A stretch of DNA of 48,762 bases. It comes from an uncultured Bacteroides sp. (GTDB taxonomy: Bacteria; Bacteroidota; Bacteroidia; Bacteroidales; Bacteroidaceae). Position numbers and translations under genes: made by a program. The first letter of the stretch is position 1, and each line of letters opens with the position of its first letter. This document shows positions 1 through 7,983 of this stretch, piece after piece. Location of the stretch: contig CAUEFX010000028.1 in assembly GCA_958477465.1 (NCBI GenBank), forward strand, positions 1-48,762, given 5' to 3'. The notes beneath the pieces are model-generated. The model was given only the letters and a program-made list of their open reading frames with translations, was not told where the DNA came from and made no database searches.

Positions 1-31
1 ATTATTTGATTTGAAAAAGTTTTTTGGGTGA

Positions 32-59
32 CGCATTCCCGAAGTCGGGAAAACATGCG
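32..59. terminator. Hairpin downstream of the M16-like gene
   Basis: Positions 36-42 (TTCCCGA) pair with 45-51 (TCGGGAA), and CGCA at 32-35 can pair with TGCG at 56-59. It lies just past the stop of the minus-strand M16-like gene. The run after it on the minus strand is A-rich before a short T-run, so it is at best a weak terminator. Confidence 0.35.
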
Positions 60-73
60 ACGTTGTAGCCTTT

Positions 74-1360
74 TTATGATAACTTTTTACCAGCTATGAC
101 CTCTTTTAATTTCTCTTTGCACAAATAGCGTTCGGCGAGTTCCCCGATTTCTTTCGGTGTAACTTCTTTGACGGCCTGCAGCGAACGGGTGAAATAATCA
201 TCATCCAGTCCGGAGGTATAGATAAACATCCAGGCATCTGCCAATGAGAAAGGCGATTCGTAGTTGCGGCACATATCTCCGAGCATATAGTTGCGCACCA
301 TCGACAGCTCGGTCTCTGTCACCGGTTCGGTATGCAGTTTGTCTATTTCATGGTAAATTTCACGAATCAGAGGTTCGACGTATTCATTCTCCGTTTCCGT
401 GCTGATGAGTAAGATACCGCTGTCGGGATAGAACATGGTACCGGCCGAAATGCCGTAGGTGTATCCCTTGTCTTCCCGTATATTAGACATCAGACGACTG
501 CCGAAATATCCACCGAAGAGAGTCATCAATACCCGTAGTTTCAGGTAATCGGGATGCTGTCGGGGAATGGTGACGGTTCCCAGTTTGACGGAACTTTGCA
601 GGGCATCGTCCTGCTCTGTAAACACCCGCTTTTCTGCAGAAGTGGAGATGGTGTACTCTCTTTTAACCACGGCATGCCGCCGGTTGCCAAAAGGAGCATC
701 GAAGGCCGATTCTACCCGTCGGATGATTTCATCCGTTATTTTTCCGGATAAGAAAATGGCGCAATTATCCGAGTGGTAATATTCGTCATAAAATTCGCGG
801 AGGATACCGGGAGTTATCGAGCGGTAATCCTTCTCTTCGATCAGTTGTCCGCAGGGGTGTCCGGTGCCGTACAGTGTTTTCAGCAGGCTTCTTTGAGCCA
901 GAAAGTCCACTTTAGACGAATTGACGAGGAACTGCTGGATATTGGCATCCAGCACGGTGTTCAACTCTTTTTCCGGAAAGGTGGGCTCCTTAAGAATCGA
1001 TTCTATTATTTCGAGGGTTTCCGCGAAATATTTGTTCAGGGAATACAAGGTGATGTATGCGTGCTCGGAAGAACTCGACAACTCCAGCCACGCCCCATAA
1101 TAATCCAGTTTTTCCGCAATATCGGCGGTGGTGTACTTCCGCGATCCTTCGCGAAGCATCCGGTTGGTGAAAAGGGCTTGCAGCTTTTGTGTCTGTTGCC
1201 ATCTGCCGCCGGCAAAAAGAATATCCATGCGAACCACATCCTGTTCTCCGGCATCAATAACGGCAAGGGGGATGCCGTTGGAGAGTGTGGTTCGCCGGGG
1301 AAACGGGACTATCAGATTTTCCAGGTTTTTTATTTCAGGTTGCAGTGTTCTGTTTATCAT
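74..1360 (-). CDS. M16 family (insulinase-like) protein lacking the zinc motif
   Basis: A 428-residue protein with the M16 peptidase fold. The N-terminal half has the family's beta-strand and helix pattern (ILFAGGRW near residue 47). The C-terminal half has the NIREDKGYTYG segment near residue 300, matching the Arg/Tyr substrate-binding motif of M16. The HxxEH zinc motif expected around residues 55-75 is absent; the helix reads FTNRMLREGS instead. I therefore infer a non-catalytic M16 subunit, which in other bacteria pairs with an active partner. No active M16 gene is in the window. It is the last gene of a minus-strand run PBP1A-FolK-KdsB-M16, 32 bp after kdsB. No signal peptide is evident. 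Confidence 0.85.
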   Translation of the reverse strand: MINRTLQPEIKNLENLIVPFPRRTTLSNGIPLAVIDAGEQDVVRMDILFAGGRWQQTQKLQALFTNRMLREGSRKYTTADIAEKLDYYGAWLELSSSSEHAYITLYSLNKYFAETLEIIESILKEPTFPEKELNTVLDANIQQFLVNSSKVDFLAQRSLLKTLYGTGHPCGQLIEEKDYRSITPGILREFYDEYYHSDNCAIFLSGKITDEIIRRVESAFDAPFGNRRHAVVKREYTISTSAEKRVFTEQDDALQSSVKLGTVTIPRQHPDYLKLRVLMTLFGGYFGSRLMSNIREDKGYTYGISAGTMFYPDSGILLISTETENEYVEPLIREIYHEIDKLHTEPVTETELSMVRNYMLGDMCRNYESPFSLADAWMFIYTSGLDDDYFTRSLQAVKEVTPKEIGELAERYLCKEKLKEVIAGKKLS

Positions 1361-1392
1361 TGGTTTATAAGGTTATGGTTTTACCCGTAGGA

Positions 1393-2145
1393 CTATTTCC
1401 CGGTTTTCAGGAATTCTTCTGCGCGTGCCAGGTCTTCGGGAGTATCGATACCGATTGTTTCCACTTCGCTGATACCTACTTTGATGGTATAGCCATTCTC
1501 CAGCCAGCGGAGTTGCTCCAGAGATTCTGCCAGTTCCAAGGAAGATTGTGGAAGAGAAGTGATTTCTTTCAATACCTCCATTCGGTAGGCATAAAGCCCG
1601 ATGTGCTTATAGAAGATATGACGGTGAAGCCACTCCGATTTATCTACACCGCGTAGGTAAGGTATGACAGAACGGCTGAAATACAGGGCATTCCGATTGG
1701 CGCTGATTACCACTTTCGGCGAGTTTGCATTTTCCAGAGCCTCCAGCGGAGTGTCTGCGCTGAATGGTTTTACCAAGGTGGCGATCTGCGTGGTGTCATC
1801 GTCAAAGCAGCCTTTTATGGCATGCAGTTGCGACGGTTGGATAAAAGGTTCGTCTCCCTGTATGTTGACTATGACATCGAAGTCCTGTCCTATTTTCATC
1901 GCTGCCTCATAGCAACGGTCTGTTCCGCTTTTGTGGTGTACGGAGGTCATCACTGCTTTTCCGCCGAATGCTTTTACGGCGGCTTCGATGCGTTCATCGT
2001 CTGTTGCCACGTATGCATCATCGAGCACACCGGCCACCTGCTCGTACACGCGTTGTATCACGGTTTTCCCTCCTAACATCGCCAAAGGCTTTGCCGGAAA
2101 ACGCGTAGAAGCATAACGGGCAGGGATAATTCCTAAAAATTTCAT
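1393..2145 (-). CDS. kdsB: 3-deoxy-manno-octulosonate cytidylyltransferase (CMP-KDO synthetase)
   Basis: 250 residues, the normal KdsB length. It activates KDO with CTP to give CMP-KDO for the inner core of lipopolysaccharide, in the cytoplasm. The N-terminal nucleotide-binding signature IPARYASTRFPAKPLA is intact, followed by NIQGDEPF near residue 94 and IDTPEDLARAEEF near the C-terminus, all diagnostic of KdsB. It lies 9 bp downstream of folK and 32 bp upstream of the M16-like gene on the minus strand, so it is probably co-transcribed with the PBP gene. This puts LPS and peptidoglycan synthesis in one transcript. Confidence 0.96.
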   Translation of the reverse strand: MKFLGIIPARYASTRFPAKPLAMLGGKTVIQRVYEQVAGVLDDAYVATDDERIEAAVKAFGGKAVMTSVHHKSGTDRCYEAAMKIGQDFDVIVNIQGDEPFIQPSQLHAIKGCFDDDTTQIATLVKPFSADTPLEALENANSPKVVISANRNALYFSRSVIPYLRGVDKSEWLHRHIFYKHIGLYAYRMEVLKEITSLPQSSLELAESLEQLRWLENGYTIKVGISEVETIGIDTPEDLARAEEFLKTGK

Positions 2146-2154
2146 ATCTTTATG

Positions 2155-2565
2155 TTATTTAGTCGTCAAGAGAGTCTTCTGTTTTATAGTCCGAAGCATT
2201 TTTAATTCCTCCACTCCTTTCCGGATATACGTTCGTTCCATGTCTTTCGGTTTCAGAATTTCATTGCCGTACACCAGCAGGTCTATGTCCAGAGGAACTT
2301 TTTCCGCTGCCTTATCTTCGGGGCGTCGTCCGGCTTTTATTTCGATTCTTTTCAGGGCATTCACGATGGCCTCTTTCTCCATTTCGGTGACAAACATGGC
2401 CACTTGGTTAGAGAAAAGCGCGGTGTTCCGTATATGTAGCGGCTCTGTCTCCATCTCGCTGGCAAAGCAGATGGAGGGAAACAGGGTTTGCAGGTCCTGA
2501 CGCGCCAGAAGGAGGTTTTCTTTCCGGCGGTAATTGCTTCCGATACATATAAGACAAGTATTCAA
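2155..2565 (-). CDS. folK: Short HPPK-type folate biosynthesis protein (FolK)
   Basis: 136 residues resembling 6-hydroxymethyl-7,8-dihydropterin pyrophosphokinase, which transfers pyrophosphate from ATP in folate synthesis. The start CICIGSNYRRKENL matches the GSN entry of the family. RIEIKAGRRPEDK and PLDIDLLVYG (Asp93 and Asp95, the Mg-ATP ligands) follow in order. The family is usually near 160 residues; here the C-terminal part after the second motif (the HPR-type segment) is cut short or replaced by ERTYIRKGVEEL. Activity is therefore less certain than identity. The gene is spaced 9 bp from each neighbour (PBP1A and kdsB). A second, full-length FolK elsewhere in the genome is possible. 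Confidence 0.8.
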   Translation of the reverse strand: MNTCLICIGSNYRRKENLLLARQDLQTLFPSICFASEMETEPLHIRNTALFSNQVAMFVTEMEKEAIVNALKRIEIKAGRRPEDKAAEKVPLDIDLLVYGNEILKPKDMERTYIRKGVEELKMLRTIKQKTLLTTK

Positions 2566-2574
2566 ACCGCAGAA

Positions 2575-4911
2575 TCAATTGAAAAGATCGTCAAGTCCCG
2601 TATCTCCGGAATCCTCATAACCCACTTCCGAACCGGCACAAGGATCGAAACCCTCGGGCAGTTGGAACTCCTCTTTCGGGTCGTATCCCAAATTAGGATC
2701 GGCGAAAACCTTATTCATGTATTTGGCCCAGATCGGCAAGGCCAGAGAGGCACCCTGTCCGTAAGCCATTGTGTCGAAATGAATATCGCGTTCCTCACCT
2801 CCTACCCAGCAGCCGGATACCAGTGAGGGGATGAATCCCATAAACCATCCGTCGGAATTGGAGTTGGTGGTTCCTGTCTTACCGGCCATATCGGCTGTGA
2901 TGCCGTATCGGCTGCGTACACGTCCGCCGGTTCCTTCGTTGATGACGGCACGAAGCATCACCAACATTTTGTATGCGCTCGATGCACTGATTACTTCATC
3001 CATTTGCGGAGAGAAAGTAGCGAGTACATTGCCTTCACTGTCTTCAATGCGGGTAACGAACAGAGGTGCCACGCGGATACCTTTGTTGGCAAATGCGGTG
3101 TACGCGCTCACCATCTCCCCTACTGAAATTTCGCAGGGCCCGAGAGCAAGTGAGACAGTCGGCATGATCTCTTTATTGCGGACACCGAAGCTGTGGATCA
3201 GACGGACCATTGCATACGGATTCAGCTTGCTCATCAGGTAAGCCGATACCCAGTTGCTGGAATTGGCCAGTCCCCATTTCAGTGTGACGAGCTCGCCGTA
3301 GCGCTTCTTGGTACTGTTACGCGGTGTCCAGGGAATACCGTTTTCGTCCAGCAAGGTCTGTTCCACATGGCGGGTTTCATCGCAGGGCGAGAAGCCGTTT
3401 TCCATGGCGTATGCATAAAGATACGGCTTGATTGTGGAACCCACCTGACGGCGACCCACCATGGCCATGTCATATTGGAAGTAGGTATAGTTGGGACCAC
3501 CGACGTAGGCTTTCACGTGTCCGTTGAACGGATTCATCGACATGAAACCGGCACGTAGGAAGTGTTTGTAATATTTAATGGAATCCATTGGAGTCATCAC
3601 GGTATCTTTCTCACCGGTCCAGCTGAATACGGACATCTCTTCGGGCGTATCGAATGCCTTTTTGATTTCCGCTTCCGAGGCTCCCGCCTTTTTCATCAGA
3701 CGGTAACGGTCGGTCTGTTTCAAAGTCCTTTGCAGGATTTCGTCTACCTGCGCTTGTGTCAGGTTATTGCTGTAGGGCGCTTTCGAACGTCCTTTTTTCT
3801 CTTTGAAGAATTGCGCCTGCAACTCTTTCAAGTGTTCTTCTACGGCATCCTCCGCATACTTCTGCATGCGTGAATCGATGGTTGTGTAAATTTTCAGACC
3901 GTCTGTATAGATGTTGTAGTTCGATCCGTCTTTCTTCCGGTTCTTGGCGCACCATCCGTATAGAGGATTGGTTTCCCAATCGAGCGAATCTTCATAGAAT
4001 TTCTGCATCTGCCATCCCCGGTAGTTGTCTTTGTCCGGTTTGTTGGCGGTCATCACTCCACGCAGGTATTCGCGGAAGTAAGTGGCGAGCCCCTCTTTGT
4101 GGTCCACCCGATTGTAAGTCAGTTTCAATGGCAACGCCTGCAATGAGTCACGCTCTGCGGCAGTGATGAATCCGGCCTTTTCTATCTGGCCGAGTACTAC
4201 GTTCCGGCGTCCCAGCGCATTTTTGCGTATCTTTTCGTTCCGGGATACCGGGTTGTACAGAGACGGGTTCTGACACATGCCCACCAGCATGGCGGCCTCT
4301 TCGATCTTCAGGTCTTTCGGCTCGCAGCCGAAATAAGTCTGGGCAGCAGTCTTGATACCTACCGCATTGTTCAGGAAGTCGAACTTATTGAGGTACATGG
4401 TCAGGATTTCCTCTTTGGTGTAGTAACGTTCCAATTTTACGGCAATGACCCATTCGATCGGTTTTTGAAGAAGACGCTGAAGGGTGTTGCTTGCCACTTT
4501 CTCGGTGAACAACTGCTTGGCGAGCTGTTGTGAGAGTGTGCTTCCGCCTCCGGCGCTTTTCTGCATCAGCAGACCACGCTTTACCAGTGCACGGAAAAGT
4601 GCCTTGGCATCAATTCCCGAATGTTCGGTGAAACGTACATCTTCGGTAGCGATCAGCGCATGGATGATGGCCGGTGACAGGTCGGCGTAACTGCTGTAAA
4701 CACGGTTGTTTTTTTGCAATGAAAATGTGCCGAGCACTTTCCCGTCTTCCGAAAATATTTCGGCTGCGAATTTATAATCCGGGTTCTCAAGTTCTTCTAC
4801 GGGAGGCATATAGCCGATCCAGCCGTTGGAGATAGAGATGAAAACACCCACACAAAGCAAAACTGTTATTGCAAGAAGAATCCAAAGGAATTTTATTATC
4901 TTTCTTATCAT
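2575..4911 (-). CDS. mrcA: Class A penicillin-binding protein (transglycosylase/transpeptidase)
   Basis: 778 residues; a bifunctional peptidoglycan synthase of the PBP1A type. One N-terminal membrane anchor (residues 8-28) leads into a GT51 glycosyltransferase domain with the catalytic ATEDVRFTEHSGID box (Glu90) and GGGSTLSQQLAKQLF. The transpeptidase domain has all three motifs: STIK with Ser492, SSN at 551-553 and KTG at 678-680. It is the first gene of a four-gene minus-strand unit and is preceded by a well-formed Bacteroides promoter. The acidic C-terminal tail (GYEDSGDTGLDDLFN) lies beyond the catalytic fold. The symbol is given by family similarity; pbp1A would be equivalent. Confidence 0.95.
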   Translation of the reverse strand: MIRKIIKFLWILLAITVLLCVGVFISISNGWIGYMPPVEELENPDYKFAAEIFSEDGKVLGTFSLQKNNRVYSSYADLSPAIIHALIATEDVRFTEHSGIDAKALFRALVKRGLLMQKSAGGGSTLSQQLAKQLFTEKVASNTLQRLLQKPIEWVIAVKLERYYTKEEILTMYLNKFDFLNNAVGIKTAAQTYFGCEPKDLKIEEAAMLVGMCQNPSLYNPVSRNEKIRKNALGRRNVVLGQIEKAGFITAAERDSLQALPLKLTYNRVDHKEGLATYFREYLRGVMTANKPDKDNYRGWQMQKFYEDSLDWETNPLYGWCAKNRKKDGSNYNIYTDGLKIYTTIDSRMQKYAEDAVEEHLKELQAQFFKEKKGRSKAPYSNNLTQAQVDEILQRTLKQTDRYRLMKKAGASEAEIKKAFDTPEEMSVFSWTGEKDTVMTPMDSIKYYKHFLRAGFMSMNPFNGHVKAYVGGPNYTYFQYDMAMVGRRQVGSTIKPYLYAYAMENGFSPCDETRHVEQTLLDENGIPWTPRNSTKKRYGELVTLKWGLANSSNWVSAYLMSKLNPYAMVRLIHSFGVRNKEIMPTVSLALGPCEISVGEMVSAYTAFANKGIRVAPLFVTRIEDSEGNVLATFSPQMDEVISASSAYKMLVMLRAVINEGTGGRVRSRYGITADMAGKTGTTNSNSDGWFMGFIPSLVSGCWVGGEERDIHFDTMAYGQGASLALPIWAKYMNKVFADPNLGYDPKEEFQLPEGFDPCAGSEVGYEDSGDTGLDDLFN

Positions 4912-4948
4912 TATGTCCGATTACGAATTTATCTGGTTATTGAATGTG

Positions 4949-4980
4949 CAAAGTTAGTCATAATTTAGTGAATGCACAAA
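4949..4980 (-). promoter_or_regulatory. Promoter of the PBP1A-folK-kdsB-M16 operon
   Basis: On the minus strand TTTG (plus positions 4977-4980) is followed after 20 bp by TAACTTTG (4949-4956). This is an exact match to the Bacteroides -33/-7 consensus, with the -7 box 38 bp upstream of the PBP1A start codon. Confidence 0.75.
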
Positions 4981-5009
4981 AAAAAGTGATGCTTCCGCAC
5001 GGAGAAATC

Positions 5010-5186
5010 ACGGCTCTTTCATTTAAAAAAGCTTTGGAATTTCAATGTTTGTGGCTGATAAGCATTTAGGAGCAGCCAAACGTCGCTATTGACACAACAT
5101 AGACTAAATGCCATCTGTCTCTGTTGATGTAAAATCAACATAATCAGTAGTTATCAGTTTGTTCCGAGTTTAAATGAAAGAGCCGT
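5010..5186. repeat. 177-bp element bounded by 18-bp perfect inverted repeats
   Basis: ACGGCTCTTTCATTTAAA at 5010-5027 recurs as its exact reverse complement at 5169-5186. Inside are small hairpins, including GTTGAT/ATCAAC. No ORF is carried and no target-site duplication is visible. It could be a MITE-like element or an invertible segment. Confidence 0.6.
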
Positions 5187-5197
5187 TGTTTCTATAC

Positions 5198-5285
5198 CGT
5201 TTCACTATCATGAGACGACCGTCTCTCAATTGTGTAACGAGCGTCTCTCAATCGTGAAATGTGCGTCTCATAACCGTGAAACGTA
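5198..5285. repeat. Four-unit tandem repeat, 22-bp period
   Basis: Four consecutive 22-bp units start at 5198, 5220, 5242 and 5264. Units 2-4 begin CGTCTC; units 3 and 4 also share CGTGAAA at their positions 12-18. Unit 1 is the most diverged. The array lies between the two inverted-repeat elements of this gap. Confidence 0.65.
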
Positions 5286-5368
5286 AATTTCGCTTAGGTG
5301 TTTTCATTCCACCGGAACTATGGCTGCAATTTCTGAGAAAAAACACCGGATAAAGATAGAGTGTGGCT

Positions 5369-5477
5369 ACGGCTCTTTCATTTAACCTTACTTGGGCATG
5401 TATACCCCACCCATGCAAGTCGTGCATGGGTGGGGGCTTTATACACACAATCAAACAAAATTAAATGAAAGGGCCGT
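5369..5477. repeat. 109-bp inverted-repeat element with a central hairpin
   Basis: ACGGCTCTTTCATTTAA (5369-5385) faces its reverse complement at 5461-5477 with one mismatch. These are the same termini as the 5010-5186 element. In the centre, 5405-5417 pairs perfectly with 5423-5435 (13 bp, loop of 5), a very stable GC-rich hairpin. No coding capacity. Confidence 0.6.
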
Positions 5478-5548
5478 GACGGAGAAATATAACAGAGAAC
5501 TATATAAATATATAGGATAAAAGAGGCGCTTTCCGTGCAGGAAAATAT

Positions 5549-5680
5549 AAGTACGGTTTGTATGGCTCTTAAGCACGGTGCACAGAAACTGTAAGCATGG
5601 TGCGTAGAAACTGTAAGCACGGTGCGTAGAAGCTGTAAGGACAGTACATATCGGCTTTAATGACGGTGCATATTATCTTA
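5549..5680. repeat. Six-unit degenerate tandem repeat, 22-bp period
   Basis: Six 22-bp units start at 5549, 5571, 5593, 5615, 5637 and 5659. The best conserved core is AAGCACGGTGCGTAGAAACT (units 2-4); the outer units are diverged but in register. The array ends 11 bp before a TAACTTTG box upstream of pyrB. The same unit occurs again at 22140-22236. Confidence 0.7.
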
Positions 5681-5690
5681 TAAAAAAGCG

Positions 5691-5698
5691 TAACTTTG
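5691..5698 (+). promoter_or_regulatory. -7 box upstream of pyrB
   Basis: TAACTTTG matches TAnnTTTG and lies 84 bp before the pyrB start. No clear TTTG is found about 20 bp upstream, so the assignment is tentative. The short inverted repeat GCGGATGCCGC in the leader (5713-5723) may be structural. Confidence 0.45.
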
Positions 5699-5781
5699 CT
5701 TTTTATTTTGTTGCGGATGCCGCATTTTATCTCTATCTTTACAGTCTGAAAACAAGTTCTATCAATATTAAAGATAACAGA

Positions 5782-6720
5782 ATGGAAAACAGAAGTTTAG
5801 TAACCATTGCCGAACATTCGAAAGAGAAAATTCTCTATATGCTCGAAATGGCGAAGCAATTTGAACAACGCCCCAACCGCCGGTTGCTCGAGGGCAAAGT
5901 AGTGGCAACCCTGTTCTTCGAACCCTCCACCCGTACCCGTCTGAGCTTCGAAACTGCCGCAAACCGGCTCGGTGCACGTGTTATCGGCTTCACTGATCCC
6001 AAAGCCACCAGCTCATCCAAAGGAGAAACTTTGAAAGACACCATCAAAATGGTGAGTAATTATGCCGATATCATCGTGATGCGGCACTATCTGGAAGGAG
6101 CGGCACGATATGCCAGCGAAGTGACGACAATCCCCATTGTAAATGCCGGTGACGGCGCCAATCAGCACCCTTCGCAGACAATGCTCGACCTCTACTCCAT
6201 TTACAAAACGCAGGGGACGCTCGAGAATCTGAACATTTATTTGGTGGGCGACCTCAAGTACGGACGTACCGTCCATTCCCTGCTGATGGCCATGCGCCAC
6301 TTCAACCCGACTTTCCATTTTATCGCTCCCGATGAACTGAAAATGCCAGAGGAGTACAAGATTTATTGCAAAGAGCATGATATAAAATATGTGGAGCATA
6401 CCGACTTTACGGAAGAGACGATTGCCGAAGCGGACATCCTGTATATGACCCGTGTACAACGCGAGCGATTCACCGATCTTATGGAATACGAACGGGTGAA
6501 AAATGTGTATATCCTGCGTGCCCGGATGCTTAAAAACACACGGCCGAACCTGCGTATCCTGCACCCGCTGCCACGTGTCAACGAGATTGCATACGATGTG
6601 GACGAAAGTCCCAAAGCATACTACTTCCAACAGGCACAAAACGGGCTGTATGCACGTGAAGCCATTCTCTGCGACGTGCTGGGCATTACGCTGGAAGAGG
6701 TGATGAATAGTGATAAGTAG
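5782..6720 (+). CDS. pyrB: Aspartate carbamoyltransferase, catalytic chain
   Basis: 312 residues, normal for PyrB. It joins carbamoyl phosphate and L-aspartate to N-carbamoyl-aspartate, the committed step of pyrimidine synthesis. The carbamoyl-phosphate signature FFEPSTRTRLSFE (STRTR at 49-53) and HPSQTMLDLYSI are intact, as is HPLPRVNEI near the C-terminus. It is followed after 44 bp by pyrI, so the enzyme is probably the c6r6 allosteric type. Upstream lies an unusually repeat-rich 870 bp gap. The spacer to pyrI contains short TAGTGAT-type repeats that also occur near 42880-42905. Confidence 0.97.
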   Translation: MENRSLVTIAEHSKEKILYMLEMAKQFEQRPNRRLLEGKVVATLFFEPSTRTRLSFETAANRLGARVIGFTDPKATSSSKGETLKDTIKMVSNYADIIVMRHYLEGAARYASEVTTIPIVNAGDGANQHPSQTMLDLYSIYKTQGTLENLNIYLVGDLKYGRTVHSLLMAMRHFNPTFHFIAPDELKMPEEYKIYCKEHDIKYVEHTDFTEETIAEADILYMTRVQRERFTDLMEYERVKNVYILRARMLKNTRPNLRILHPLPRVNEIAYDVDESPKAYYFQQAQNGLYAREAILCDVLGITLEEVMNSDK

Positions 6721-6764
6721 TGATGAATGACGATAAGTGATTAGTGAGAAAAGAAATATAGATT

Positions 6765-7226
6765 ATGAACGAAAATAAACAGGCCCTGCAAGTGGCTGCC
6801 CTTAGAGACGGGACAGTTATCGACCATATCCCCAGTGAAAAGCTGTTTACGATAGTACGGTTGCTCGGATTGGAACACATGAAGAACAATATCACAATCG
6901 GCTTTAATCTTGAAAGTAAGAAACTGGGAAGAAAAGGAATCATAAAAATTGCCGACAAGTTTTTCTGTGATGAAGAAATCAACCGTATTTCGGTAGTGGC
7001 TCCGCATGTGAAACTGAACATCATCCGCGACTACGAAGTAGTGGAAAAGAAAGAAGTGCAAATGCCGGATGATCTGAAGGGGATTATCAAATGTGCAAAT
7101 CCGAAATGTATCACCAATAATGAGCCGATGCATACCCTTTTCCATGTAGTGGATAAGGACAACTGTATCGTGAAATGCCATTATTGCGAGAAAGAACAGA
7201 AAAGAGAAGAGTTTACAATCATTTAG
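6765..7226 (+). CDS. pyrI: Aspartate carbamoyltransferase, regulatory chain
   Basis: 153 residues, the usual PyrI length. It binds the nucleotide effectors and links catalytic trimers. The N-terminal allosteric domain starts with QVAALRDGTVIDHIP. The C-terminal zinc domain has the four cysteines as CANPKC and CHYC (Cys110, 115, 138, 141). It lies 44 bp after pyrB on the same strand, almost certainly one operon. A set of inverted repeats follows in the 186 bp to the next gene. Confidence 0.97.
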   Translation: MNENKQALQVAALRDGTVIDHIPSEKLFTIVRLLGLEHMKNNITIGFNLESKKLGRKGIIKIADKFFCDEEINRISVVAPHVKLNIIRDYEVVEKKEVQMPDDLKGIIKCANPKCITNNEPMHTLFHVVDKDNCIVKCHYCEKEQKREEFTII

Positions 7227-7228
7227 GG

Positions 7229-7386
7229 GATTTACGGTTGGACGATTTACGAATTACGATTGATAAATCTTGGGGATTTACGATTGGATAATTTGTGCAT
7301 GATTGCTGGATCATGTCTTTACCGGTTGGCGTGAATGATAAAAAAGGTAATCCCAATCGTAATTCGTAAATCGTGCAATCGTAAAT
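7229..7386. repeat. Inverted repeats built on ATTTACGATTG
   Basis: A 21-bp arm at 7242-7262 is exactly complementary to 7354-7374. A second, 11-bp pair joins 7276-7286 with 7376-7386. ATTTACGGTTG at 7230-7240 is a further variant copy. The whole fills the pyrI to flavin reductase spacer and could form a long stem with about 90 bp between the arms. Confidence 0.6.
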
Positions 7387-7412
7387 TTCATTATTGTAAT
7401 CCCATTTAATTT

Positions 7413-7982
7413 ATGCGTGTTGACTGGAAACCGGGAACAATGATTTATCCGCTGCCTGCCGTTATGGTGAGTTGTGGAAATGATGAGAGTGAATACAATA
7501 TTATTACAGTGGCATGGACGGGAACGATTTGCACCAACCCGCCCATGTGTTATATCTCCGTACGTCCGGAACGCCACTCTCATTCTATTATAAAGAAGAA
7601 CATGGAGTTTGTCATTAATCTGACAACAGCGGATATGGCTTTCCCTACCGATTGGTGCGGAGTACGCTCCGGACGTGATTATCATAAGTTTGAAGAGATG
7701 GGGCTGACACCGGGTAAATCGACTGTGGTGGGAGCGCCGCTCATCGAAGAATCACCGCTTTGCATTGAGTGCCGGGTGAAAGAAATCATCTCTTTAGGTT
7801 CGCATGATATGTTTATAGCCGATGTGGTGAATGTACGTGCAGACGAAAAATATCTGAATGCTGAAACCGGCAAGCTCGAACTGGCGGAAGCCAACCCGCT
7901 GGTGTATGTTCATGGCGGATATTACGAACTGGGAGCAAAGATAGGAAAGTTTGGTTGGAGCGTACAAAAAAAGAAGAAGTGA
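7413..7982 (+). CDS. Flavin reductase family protein (FMN-binding split barrel)
   Basis: 189 residues. The sequence from PAVMVSCG through VAWTGTICTNPPMCYISVRPERHS is characteristic of the flavoredoxin/flavin reductase family, which binds FMN in a split barrel. WCGVRSGRDYHKFEEMGL and the middle segment with PLIEESPLCIECRV also fit. No signal peptide, so cytoplasmic. The substrate cannot be read from sequence; many relatives reduce flavin or act as flavoredoxin. It is separated from pyrI by an inverted-repeat spacer and probably has its own promoter. Confidence 0.85.
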   Translation: MRVDWKPGTMIYPLPAVMVSCGNDESEYNIITVAWTGTICTNPPMCYISVRPERHSHSIIKKNMEFVINLTTADMAFPTDWCGVRSGRDYHKFEEMGLTPGKSTVVGAPLIEESPLCIECRVKEIISLGSHDMFIADVVNVRADEKYLNAETGKLELAEANPLVYVHGGYYELGAKIGKFGWSVQKKKK

Positions 7983-7983
7983 T

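Noticed and set aside
5198..5680. CRISPR array
   Set aside because: Units are directly adjacent with no spacers, they are degenerate, and no cas genes are nearby.
5198..5680. Plasmid-type iterons (22 bp is a common iteron length)
   Set aside because: No replication initiator gene, and the same type of array occurs at several chromosomal gaps.
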